Shown one piece after another: positions 24,317 through 32,043 of a stretch of DNA of 35,182 nucleotides. How positions within the stretch are numbered: the stretch's first letter is position 1; each line of letters begins with the position of its first letter. The position numbers were made by a program, and so were the translations under genes. Source of the stretch: an uncultured Gemmatimonadota bacterium. Its GTDB lineage: Bacteria > Gemmatimonadota > Gemmatimonadetes > Gemmatimonadales > Gemmatimonadaceae. A model generated the notes under the pieces. It saw nothing but the letters and a program-made list of their open reading frames with translations, ran no database searches and had not been told where the DNA came from. The stretch spans positions 1 through 35,182 of the forward strand of contig CALMKE010000081.1 in assembly GCA_937867645.1 (NCBI GenBank), in the 5' to 3' direction.

Positions 24317-25338
24317 ATTCCCGCACGCCGCTCCATCGCAGGGTGGCGCACGAACGGGCGCTGCTGATCGGGATTGCGGTGGTACTTCTGCTGGGCACGC
24401 TCCCCGTATTCGCGCATCACCTGCCCCTTCCCGGGATTGCCGGATTGGGTTCCGTCGAGCGCGTGGGTGCGATGTGCATCGTCGCGCTGCACCTGATCCT
24501 GGCACCGGTGCACGGCTTCGTTCACGTTTTGCTGGCTGCTGGGTTGGCCTATGCGGTGTTCGACAGGGTCCGCGCAGGAATGCGGTTAAGGCGCGGTCTG
24601 CTGTCGCTCGACCTCCAGCAGGCACTCCCGGGATCGCGCATATTCGCCGCGGCGGTTGCAGCCGGGATGAACTCTTCGCGAGTTTTTGTGGCGGCGAAGC
24701 CGGGGAACCCCGCGTTTACCTTCGGCGCATTCCGCCCGAAAATCTGCCTCGCCGCTACGCTGGAATCTTGGCTGTCGGATGAGGAGCTGCGGTGCGTGCT
24801 GGCGCACGAGGCCTGTCATGCGCGCCGGCGCGATCCTCTCAGGCTGTCCGTGCTGAGATTTCTGGGGCTGACGCTGTTCTGGATCCCGGCGCTCCGGCGC
24901 ATGGCCGCTGACGTGGCGATCGATGCCGAGCTGGAAGCGGACCGAGCGGGCGCGGGAGACCGGCCGCTCGTGATGGCGGCGGCCCTCATCAAGGCCGCGA
25001 AGGAGCGGACGACATTGCGCCTCGCGCTGGTGACTCCCTTCGTGCGTGACGACCTGCTTGCCGTACGGGTGCGCCGCCTCGCGGGAGAGCGTCCTCCACT
25101 GCCGTCGCGCATCACCGGTCGCGCGTTCGCCGGCGCGATCCTGGCCCTGGGCGTGGTCTGGATATCGGGCGCCGTGGTGGCCCACCCGCTCCGTGCGCAG
25201 GGCGGCACACCCGCCACCTGTCTGCATCACTCGGGATGGGCGGCGTCGCACCTTTTCTGCACCAACTACGTCACCGGCGGCGAGCCCTGCCCGCATTCCC
25301 TTGCGGCGGACCCTTCGGCCTCACACCAACACCAATAA
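24313..25338 (+). CDS. M56 (BlaR1-type) membrane zinc protease, probable metal sensor
   Basis: The 341-residue protein has membrane helices at about 16-34, 52-85, 180-195 and 270-292. The zinc site HEACH (H165, E166, H169) lies in LAHEACHARRRDP, and the distal glutamate in DAELEADRAG (about 206-210), as in M56 peptidases. Unlike BlaR1, the extracytoplasmic end is not a penicillin-binding domain. After the last helix it is a 49-residue tail with three Cys and seven His (C303, H305, H306, H313, C316, C326, H328, plus a terminal SHQHQ), a plausible copper sensor. The likely mechanism is that metal binding outside activates cleavage of the adjacent repressor. It overlaps blaI by four bases and its TAA shares a base with the copCD start (TAATG). 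Confidence 0.85.
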   Translation: MNSRTPLHRRVAHERALLIGIAVVLLLGTLPVFAHHLPLPGIAGLGSVERVGAMCIVALHLILAPVHGFVHVLLAAGLAYAVFDRVRAGMRLRRGLLSLDLQQALPGSRIFAAAVAAGMNSSRVFVAAKPGNPAFTFGAFRPKICLAATLESWLSDEELRCVLAHEACHARRRDPLRLSVLRFLGLTLFWIPALRRMAADVAIDAELEADRAGAGDRPLVMAAALIKAAKERTTLRLALVTPFVRDDLLAVRVRRLAGERPPLPSRITGRAFAGAILALGVVWISGAVVAHPLRAQGGTPATCLHHSGWAASHLFCTNYVTGGEPCPHSLAADPSASHQHQ

Positions 25339-26804
25339 TGCGAACTCAAGCGGCACGATGGGCGCTGTCCCTCTGCGTTGCGGCTCTGGCACTTCCGCTT
25401 TCGACGGCATGGGGTCACGGGTTGTTGCGGTCCGCGTCTCCCGCGGCGCAATCGGTGCTTACGGAATCGCCGCGTGAGATCCGGCTGATATTTTCGGAGG
25501 CGCCGGAGCTGACGTTCACGCGCATCCGGCTGCTGGGGGGGAGCGGCGAGGTAACGCTCGGCGAGCTCGCGATACTTCCCGGAAAGATTGCCGTCGCCAA
25601 AATTCCCGCCGAGCTCGCGTCAGGCGAGTATCGCGTGGAATGGAGCACTGCCGGTGCCGACGGACACCCGGTCAAGGGCCAGTTCACGTTCACGCTGAGG
25701 TTGGCGGGCGCGACCCCTGCAGCCGGAGCCGCTGGCGGGACGGACGCGGCGGGGGCGGGGGGCGCGACCGCCGCGGCGGGTGGAACGCAGAGCACTGTTC
25801 CGCCTCCCGCGGAGCCGTCGCACGCTGCGCAGGCCGGACACGCGTCCGTGACCAACGATATGGGCGGCGGGATGCAGACCGACATCTTCTCCGCCATTCT
25901 GCGGTGGCTGACACTGGCCGGCGCCATCGTCGCCATCGGCGCGGTGGCGTTCAGGTTAACCGTGCTCGCGCGCGTCTCGCTTGAGGTCGATCGGGAAATC
26001 AAGACGGACTATCTGCCGGCGGCGGCCCGCGGCGCCGCCATCGTCGGCCTGATCGCCGCAGTTATAGTGGCTGCCGTGGCGATCGTGCGGCTGTTTGTGC
26101 AATCGCGCGCGATGCACGGCGCGGGTGCCATGTTCGACGGTGCGCTGATCGCCCCCATGCTCACCGACACGAACTGGGGACGGGCGTGGCTCCTCCAGAT
26201 GGGAGCCGCTCTCACGGCGGCGGTTTCGTTCGCGGCGATTCACCGTTCGCGGCAGGTAGCGTGGTACGTGGCCGGCGTGTCCACCGCCGCCCTGGCAGTG
26301 GGCCTCGCCCTGTCGAGTCACGCCGCATCGGTACCGCGGCTCGCGCTGCCTTCGGTCGTGGCTAACTCCATCCACACCGTCGCCGCGTCAGGCTGGCTCG
26401 GGAATCTGCTCGTTGTCTTCTTCGTGGGGCTTCCGCTGGCGTGGCGCCTGGATCGGGACGATCGATGGACGGTGATCCGCGATGTGGTGAACGCGTTCTC
26501 ACCGGCTGCGCTAGGCTTTGGCGGGCTTGCCGGAGCGACGGGAGTGTTCATGGCGTGGACTCACGTGGGCTCGTTCGCCGCCCTCACCGGAACCGACTAC
26601 GGCAGGGTACTGTTGCTCAAGGTAGGGCTGCTATCCGTGACGGCGTTGACGGGCGGCTACAATTGGTTGAGGGTTCGCCCCTCGCTGGGAGATCAGACCG
26701 GCGCTTTGCGTCTGCGCCGGACCGCAGGGATCGAGCTCGGAATCGCGGCACTGGTCGTAGCCGTGACGGCGGTTCTGGTTGCCATGCCGATGCCGATGGA
26801 CTAG
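25338..26804 (+). CDS. copC-copD: CopC-CopD fusion, copper binding and inner-membrane transport
   Basis: Met 25338 fits the TAATG overlap with the M56 stop and gives a signal peptide, RWALSLCVAALALPLSTAWG, with cleavage before H27 so that histidine becomes the mature N-terminus, the usual CopC copper ligand. The CopC domain (27 to about 125) contains SASPAAQSVLTESPREIRLI and GADGHPVKGQFTF with the second-site Asp/His. An Ala/Gly/Pro linker with MGGGMQ follows. CopD (about 182-488) then has eight or so helices, with SHAASVPRLALPSVVANSIH and a TVAASGWLGNL signature. The fusion resembles YcnJ-type importers: CopC delivers copper to CopD in the inner membrane. It is the last gene of the operon. 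The end, MPMPMD, is Met-rich. Confidence 0.92.
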   Translation: MRTQAARWALSLCVAALALPLSTAWGHGLLRSASPAAQSVLTESPREIRLIFSEAPELTFTRIRLLGGSGEVTLGELAILPGKIAVAKIPAELASGEYRVEWSTAGADGHPVKGQFTFTLRLAGATPAAGAAGGTDAAGAGGATAAAGGTQSTVPPPAEPSHAAQAGHASVTNDMGGGMQTDIFSAILRWLTLAGAIVAIGAVAFRLTVLARVSLEVDREIKTDYLPAAARGAAIVGLIAAVIVAAVAIVRLFVQSRAMHGAGAMFDGALIAPMLTDTNWGRAWLLQMGAALTAAVSFAAIHRSRQVAWYVAGVSTAALAVGLALSSHAASVPRLALPSVVANSIHTVAASGWLGNLLVVFFVGLPLAWRLDRDDRWTVIRDVVNAFSPAALGFGGLAGATGVFMAWTHVGSFAALTGTDYGRVLLLKVGLLSVTALTGGYNWLRVRPSLGDQTGALRLRRTAGIELGIAALVVAVTAVLVAMPMPMD

Positions 26805-26930
26805 CCATCGGGGGGCCACTGCCAGGAAGCACCGAGAATTACGGGCGCTTAGGATGAACGTCACCCGCTTTCCGCTGGAACGCCGCGCTCTCTTCGGTCT
26901 GGTCGGTTTTCATCCTCGAAGCCATCGCGC

Positions 26931-27389
26931 TTATTTCGGGGGATAGCCGCGGCGGTACTCATCCACCATTGCGATCCCTGCCTGGTGGTGCTGGATGGTC
27001 ATGTCGTAAAAAGCGTGTGCCGCAGGCGCGCCCGACAGTTTTTTCAGCGAGTCGGCCATCATTTGGGCGTCTGCGCTCACGGCGGGCGTGATCATGGTCA
27101 GGTATCGGGTACTGAGTATCGCAGACATGCTGTCTCTTTCCACGGCCTGCATGCGCTGCACCGTCTGCGCGTCACTTTTCGCCTGGCCGGTCGCGGAGGC
27201 CATCGCGGCCTCCGCCACTACCAGCATGCCGCTGTGATGGCCGATCATCTTGGCCAGGAATTCCTTGTCGGCTTCGGCTTGCATTCCTGCCGGGGCAGCG
27301 GGCGCCGCCGCGGGCATGGCAGTGTCCGTACCCGGGGATTTACGGTCGCTCTTGCACGCGGTTACGAGGATGCCGGCGGTTATGAGCAC
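26931..27389 (-). CDS. DUF305 lipoprotein
   Basis: The 152-residue product has a short lipoprotein signal (ITAGILVTACKS, lipobox VTAC), an Ala/Pro-rich spacer, then a full DUF305 domain: EADKEFLAKMIGHHSGMLVV, AEAAMASATGQAKSDAQTVQ and HAFYDMTIQHHQAGIAMVDE. The two HH motifs (GHHSGM and QHHQAG) with neighbouring Met are typical of copper-associated members. GTG 27389 gives a signal lacking the usual basic start; the frame is open upstream to the stop of the Csp-like gene, and CTG 27392 or an Arg-containing extension might be the real start. It lies 37 bp downstream of the Csp-like gene in the same direction, so the two form one copper-storage unit. Confidence 0.85.
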   Translation of the reverse strand: MLITAGILVTACKSDRKSPGTDTAMPAAAPAAPAGMQAEADKEFLAKMIGHHSGMLVVAEAAMASATGQAKSDAQTVQRMQAVERDSMSAILSTRYLTMITPAVSADAQMMADSLKKLSGAPAAHAFYDMTIQHHQAGIAMVDEYRRGYPPK

Positions 27390-27426
27390 CAGGCTACGCG
27401 CGGCCCCGGGTACATCGCACGTTCTC

Positions 27427-27774
27427 TCATGCGGCCATCTTCCGGCATTCCGCCGCGCACTTCCGGCAGGCCTCGGCGCAGCGCTTCATCGTTGCGTCGG
27501 ACCCCGGCATGCTCTCACAGCTCTTGGCGCACGCCTCGCAGACCGCCGCGCACGCGGCGCAGACCTTTCCGTGCAACTCCGAGCCGCGTCCCATGAACGC
27601 GACGCTGGTCGCACATATGTCGGCGCAGTCGGCAAGGAGCGTTATGTGCCCGCGCGACGCGTGCTCTCCTCCCATTTCCAGACAGTGTGCATGAGTTTCG
27701 AGGCAGCTCTGGGCGCAGTCGTTACAGGCCTTGATGCAGGCCTCCATCGCGGCGCTTTTCGGGGCGTGTGGCAT
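27427..27774 (-). CDS. Csp/DUF326 four-helix-bundle copper storage protein
   Basis: The 115-residue product has 16 cysteines in CxxxC and CxxC spacings along four helices: MEACIKACNDCAQSCLETHA, ADCADICATS, KVCAACAAVCEACAKSCES and RCAEACRKCAAECRKM. This is the layout of Csp proteins, where Cys thiolates line the inside of a helical bundle and hold many Cu(I) ions per monomer. ATG 27774 (MPHAPKSAAME) is preferred to an upstream frame start at 27834, which would add 20 residues over the promoter region. There is no signal peptide, so it should be a cytosolic Csp3-like store. The DUF305 lipoprotein follows downstream; the small secreted protein gene is divergent. Confidence 0.92.
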   Translation of the reverse strand: MPHAPKSAAMEACIKACNDCAQSCLETHAHCLEMGGEHASRGHITLLADCADICATSVAFMGRGSELHGKVCAACAAVCEACAKSCESMPGSDATMKRCAEACRKCAAECRKMAA

Positions 27775-27905
27775 GGCTTGTTCTCCGAGACCGGGATATA
27801 AGACGAGTTCTCCGCTTGATTTTATGGGGCACAAAGCATGCCCTGCATCGCGAAACGGACGTATGTAGCGCGGCGCTGTCCGGGGGCGGCTATATATTGG
27901 AAGCC
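27775..27905. promoter_or_regulatory. Divergent promoter region
   Basis: This 131-bp gap separates the minus-strand Csp/DUF305 pair from a plus-strand secreted protein gene. It carries AT-rich islands in GC-rich sequence: gatataaga (about 27796-27804), cttgatttta (27816-27825) and tatatatt (about 27890-27897, close to the ATG at 27906). These are likely -10 elements for the two directions. No copy of the ACTATACTTTATC repeat was found here, so control may differ from the main operon. Confidence 0.5.
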
Positions 27906-28280
27906 ATGCCGGGCCCCGGGGTTCGTCGCGCAGGAGCCGTCGCTATCGCGGCTTTCTCGCTCCAGTTCTTGCTGGGAGCGAGTCCGCTGCCGTGTACCTC
28001 CATGGATCACGCCGGCGGCGGTGACGGGGCGCTGCCGCAGGTCGCGATGGCGGGGATGCCGATGTCCGACACGGGCGCGAGCGACCACACCAGCGACGAC
28101 TGCAGTACGGAACAAAGCGCTCCTGCATGCCAGTCGGGGTCGGCATGCCTGGTCGTGGCGATTCCGGCCGCCACTTCCGCGCTTACCAACCCGCAGCAGG
28201 CGGCTGTTGCTCCGGCTGCTGCCCCGGCAGTGCTCCGGTCCGCGCTGACCGCCCCGGACCGACCCCCTCCTCGAGCCTAG
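27906..28280 (+). CDS. Small secreted Met/His/Cys-containing protein
   Basis: The 124-residue product has an N-terminal signal (RRAGAVAIAAFSLQFLLGASPLPC). The mature part includes SMDHAGGGDGALPQVAMAGM, PMSDTGASDHTSDDCSTEQS and two more Cys (ACQSGSAC), then an Ala/Pro-rich end. MDH and MxM clusters recall the copper-binding linkers in the main operon. I do not recognise a family. ATG 27906 is taken because the signal peptide begins there; a longer frame to 27768 runs back over the Csp gene. It is divergent from the Csp gene and 110 bp upstream of the broken cus genes, so it probably belongs to the efflux locus. Confidence 0.55.
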   Translation: MPGPGVRRAGAVAIAAFSLQFLLGASPLPCTSMDHAGGGDGALPQVAMAGMPMSDTGASDHTSDDCSTEQSAPACQSGSACLVVAIPAATSALTNPQQAAVAPAAAPAVLRSALTAPDRPPPRA

Positions 28281-28390
28281 CTCCTCCTCACGCGCGAGGC
28301 TGACCCGCGCCCGCCGCGCGTTTGTCCGCGGCACTCGAGCAACCGTCCGGGAGCGATCCGCCGCGGGCGGAACCAATAGCAGGGGGAGCA

Positions 28391-29067
28391 GTGAAAACCA
28401 AGTCTCGCGCGCTCGTGCGCGCGGTTACCCGTATTTCGCGGTGCGTAGCGGTCTGCCTGAGCGCGGCGCATGTAGTGGCATCTGGTGCGCGCGCGCAGGA
28501 GACGAGCGATGTCGACTCGCTTGCGCGGCAGGTCGCAGCGGTCAATTCGACCATCCGGAGCGCGGAAGCGCGGGTCGCGGCGGCGCGCGCGCGAGTCTCG
28601 CCCGCAGGGGCTTGGCAAGACCCGATGCTGATGCTGGGCGTCATGAATGTCATGATCGGGGGCGAAAAGTCGCCGGCGCACGGCGTACCGATGGGACCGG
28701 ACCCGATGCGGATGAATGTCGTCGGAATCGAGCAGACGATCCCGTTCCCTGGCAAGCCGTCGCTCGCGCGCCGGGATGCCTCGGCGATGGTTCGCGAAGC
28801 GGAGGCCGAACTGGCGAGCATTCGACTCGACATCCAGGCGCGTGTTCGCCAGGCGTACTATGACGCGGCGTTCCAGACACGCGCGCTCGAGGTGGTCGGC
28901 CGCAACGCGGACTTATTGTCGGCGTTGATCGCCGCGAGCGAAGCGCGGTACGTCTCCGCGGGCGGCTCGCAGGTGGATGTGCTCAACGCCCGCGTCGAGG
29001 CCACTCGTCTGGGCGAGACCGCTGCCGAGCTGGTCGAGGCGCCCGCGCCGCGATAGCGCGGCTCAAC
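28391..29067 (+). pseudogene. cusC: CusC/TolC-like outer-membrane factor, truncated
   Basis: GTG 28391 follows agggggag (28381-28388). The product has a signal-like start and then the first half of an outer-membrane efflux protein: DVDSLARQVAAVNSTIRSAE, RVSPAGAWQDPMLMLGVMNV, a Met-rich insert (PMGPDPMRM), GIEQTIPFPGK, and the coiled RQAYYDAAFQTRALEV...LNARVEATRLGETAAEL. The frame stops at 29056, but a 1-bp shift near 29040 (GCGCC for GCGGCC) lets it continue as ARAAIARLN to 29067, where homology ends. Roughly the second half, including the outer-membrane strands, is missing. The sequence passes directly into cusA, so no cusB adaptor gene remains. A tripartite pump cannot be formed from this locus as read. 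Confidence 0.85.
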
Positions 29068-32043
29068 ATTTACCTACCCGCTGTCCACCGAGATGTTGAA
29101 GGTCCCGCGCACCAAGGTAGTGCGCGGCATGAGCCAGTTCGGCCTGTCGGCCGTGTACGTCGTCTTCGAGGACGGGGTCGATCTCTATTGGGCGCGCTCC
29201 CGCGTTCTGGAACACCTGAACGGCGTTCGCGACAAGCTCCCAGGGGACGCCATGCCCATGCTCGGTCCGGACGCCACCGGCGTAGGCTGGGTCATGCAAT
29301 ACATCCTGGCCGATACGCCGGGACGGCTGAATCTCGCCGAGTTGCGGGCGTTGCAGGACTGGACGGTGCGGCCCGCGCTCACGTCAGTCGCGGGCGTCGC
29401 GGAGATCGCCTCCCTGGGCGGCTTCGAGAAGCAGTACCAGGTCGAAGTCGATCCGGCCAGGCTCCTTGGCTTCGGCATCCCGGTCGCGAAGGTGGTCTCC
29501 GCGGTGCAGGGGTTGAACCAGGACGTGGGCGGTCGGGTGCTCGAGCTTGGTGGAACGGAATACGTCGTCCGCGGCCGCGGGCGGTTCGAAAGCCTGGACG
29601 ACATCCGCTCCGTCGCGATCGGCGTTGGCCCCGGTGGCACGCCGGTGACCGTGGGCGACGTCGCGAACGTGCAGCTCGGCCCGGAAATCCGTCGCGGGAT
29701 CGCGGACCTCGATGGCCGCGGGGAGATCGTCACCGGATTGATCGTGATGCGCTTTGGCGAGAACCCGTCGGCGGTAATCGGTCGGGTGAAAGAGAAAATG
29801 CGGGAGATCGAAGGGGCGCTCCCCGATGGAGTCACGCTCGTCGAGGGGTATGACCGGTCAGGGTTGATCGAGGCCGCGATCAGCACGCTGCGTGAGAAGC
29901 TCATTGAGGAGTCGGTGATCGTTGCGCTCGTCACGATTCTCTTTCTGCTCCACGCGTCGAGCGCGCTCGTCGCGATCCTGACGATCCCGATCGGAATCCT
30001 CATGGCGTTCCTCGCCATGCGCTTCCTCGGCCTCAACGCGAACATCATGAGCCTCGGCGGTATCGCGATCGCGATCGGCGCGATGATCGACGCGGCGATC
30101 CTGATGGTCGAGAACCTCCACAAGCACATGGAGCGGGATCACCGCGAAGGCCGCGTCCGTCCCCGGTGGGAGCTCGTGATCGAATCCTCGAAGGAGGTGG
30201 GGCCGGCGCTCTTTATCTCGCTGCTCATAATCACGCTCTCGTTTTTCCCGGTGTTCGCTCTCGAAGCGCAGGAAGGCCGCCTGTTCAAGCCGCTCGCGTG
30301 GACCAAGACGCTGGCGATGGCTGCTGCCTCACTGCTCTCGATCACGCTCGTGCCTGTCATGATGGGATTTTTATTCGCGGCGGCATCAAGCCCGAGGCGG
30401 CGAACCCCGTCAACCGATTCCTGATCCGCGCCTACAGGCCGGTGATCGAGCTGGTGCTCCGGCACCGGTGGCCGACGATCGCCGTTGCCGCGATCGTCAT
30501 GATGGTTACGGTCATTCCGTGGAGAGGCTCGGGAGCGAGTTCATGCCACCTCTGAACGAGGGCAGCGTCATGGACATGCCGTCCCTTTTCCCAGGCGTGG
30601 GGACAGGGCAAGCCAAGCAGATACTTGAGCAGCGCGACGCCGCGCTGGCGCGGATCCCCGAGGTGAAAATGGTGCTCGGCAAGATCGGCCGCGCCGAGAC
30701 CGCCACCGACATGGCGCCGATGTCCATGATCGAGACTGTCGCAATCCTGAAGGAGCGCGACGAGTGGCGCGCGGATGTTGACTATGACTCGCTGGTCGCG
30801 GAGATGAACGCTACGGTGAAGACTCCCGGCGTCGCGAACATGTGGTCGATGCCGATCAAGAACCGGCTGGACATGCTCGCCACCGGCATCAAAACTCCGG
30901 TGGGAATCAAGATCTACGGTCCGGATCTCGATGTGCTGGACCGTATCGGCAAGCAAATCGAGGGACTTCTCCCCGCGGTAGAGGGCACGAACTCCGTCTT
31001 CGCCGAGCGCGCTGTGGGAGGGCGGTATCTGAACGTCGACGTGGACTGGGCGGCGGCCGCCCGGTACGGGCTGGCGGGCGACGATGTGCAGATGGCGATG
31101 ATGACCGCGGTCGGAGGGATGCCCGCGGGCACGGTGATCGATGGGCGCGAAAGGTACGGCGTGCTCGTGCGGTATCCACGCGGGCTGCGCGACGACCCGG
31201 AGCGGGTCCGTAACACGTTGGTCGCTACGCCCTCGGGCGCGCAGGTGACCCTGGGCCAGCTCGCGCGGATCGGCGTCACGAAAGGTCCCACGCTGATCCA
31301 AGTCGGAGAACGCCTATCTCAACAGCGTCGTGTACGTCGACGTGCGGGACCTCGACGTCGGCGGATACGTGGGCGACGCGAAGAAGCTGTTGGCCGAGCG
31401 CCTTGAGCTTCCGGTGGGATACCGACTGGAGTGGTCCGGCCAGTTCGAGGCCATGGAGCGGGCAGGCCGGAGGCTGCGGATCGTGGTGCCCGTCACGCTC
31501 GCGATCATCTTTCTGCTCCTGTTCTTCCACTTTGGAAGCGTGATCGAAAGCGCGATCGTGATGCTCTCGCTGCCCTTCGCGCTGGTGGGCGGCGTCTGGC
31601 TCATGTGGCTGCTCGGTTACAACCAGAGCATCGCAACGGCGATCGGGTTCATCGCGCTGGCGGGCGTGGCCGCGCAGACGGGAGTCGTGATGCTGTTGTA
31701 TCTCGACCAGGCGTATCACGACCGGCGCACGCGCGGCGCGCTCGGAAACCGTGCGGAGATTGACGCCGCGATCGAGTACGGCGCGGTGGAGCGCGTGCGG
31801 CCGAAGATGATGACGGTGACCGCCATCATCCCGGGACTGCTTCCGATATTATGGAGTCAGGGAGCGGGCGCCGACGTCATGAAGCGGATCGCAGCCCCGA
31901 TGGTGGGGGGAATGATCACCAGTACGATTCTCACTCTCGTCGTTATCCCCGCGATCTACTCGTTGTGGCGGGAGCGGGACATTGCGCGGCACGCGAGCGC
32001 ATCCGTCCCGACGTCGTCGCAAGCCCGGAGCATTCGCCAATGA
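29066..32043 (+). pseudogene. cusA: CusA-type heavy-metal RND pump, 5'-truncated with three frameshifts
   Basis: Homology begins at TYPLSTEMLKVPRTKVVRGM, about 70 residues into the usual roughly 1040-residue CusA; the first helix is gone. The chain then runs through GPDATGVGWVMQY, IAIGAMIDAAILMVENLHKH, NEGSVMDMPSLFPGVG, SMPIKNRLDMLATGIKTPVG, and the last helices VVIPAIYSLW to 32043. Three 1-bp indels break it: near 30368 (TTTTT for six T), near 30518 (TGG-AGAGG missing a G) and near 31305 (an extra G before AGAAC). Corrected, all other CusA blocks are in order. Met residues in the periplasmic motifs and the charged helix IDAAILMVENLHK mark the heavy-metal (Cu/Ag or Zn) subclass. It ends by overlapping pgm (ATGA). 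Confidence 0.92.

Noticed and set aside
23879-25338. Beta-lactam resistance regulator pair (BlaI-BlaR1)
   Set aside because: The M56 protein has no penicillin-binding domain, no beta-lactamase gene is present, and all neighbours are copper genes.
26853-26945. 30-codon plus-strand frame between copCD and the DUF305 lipoprotein
   Set aside because: There is no convincing ribosome-binding site, no domain, and it overlaps the end of the minus-strand DUF305 gene.
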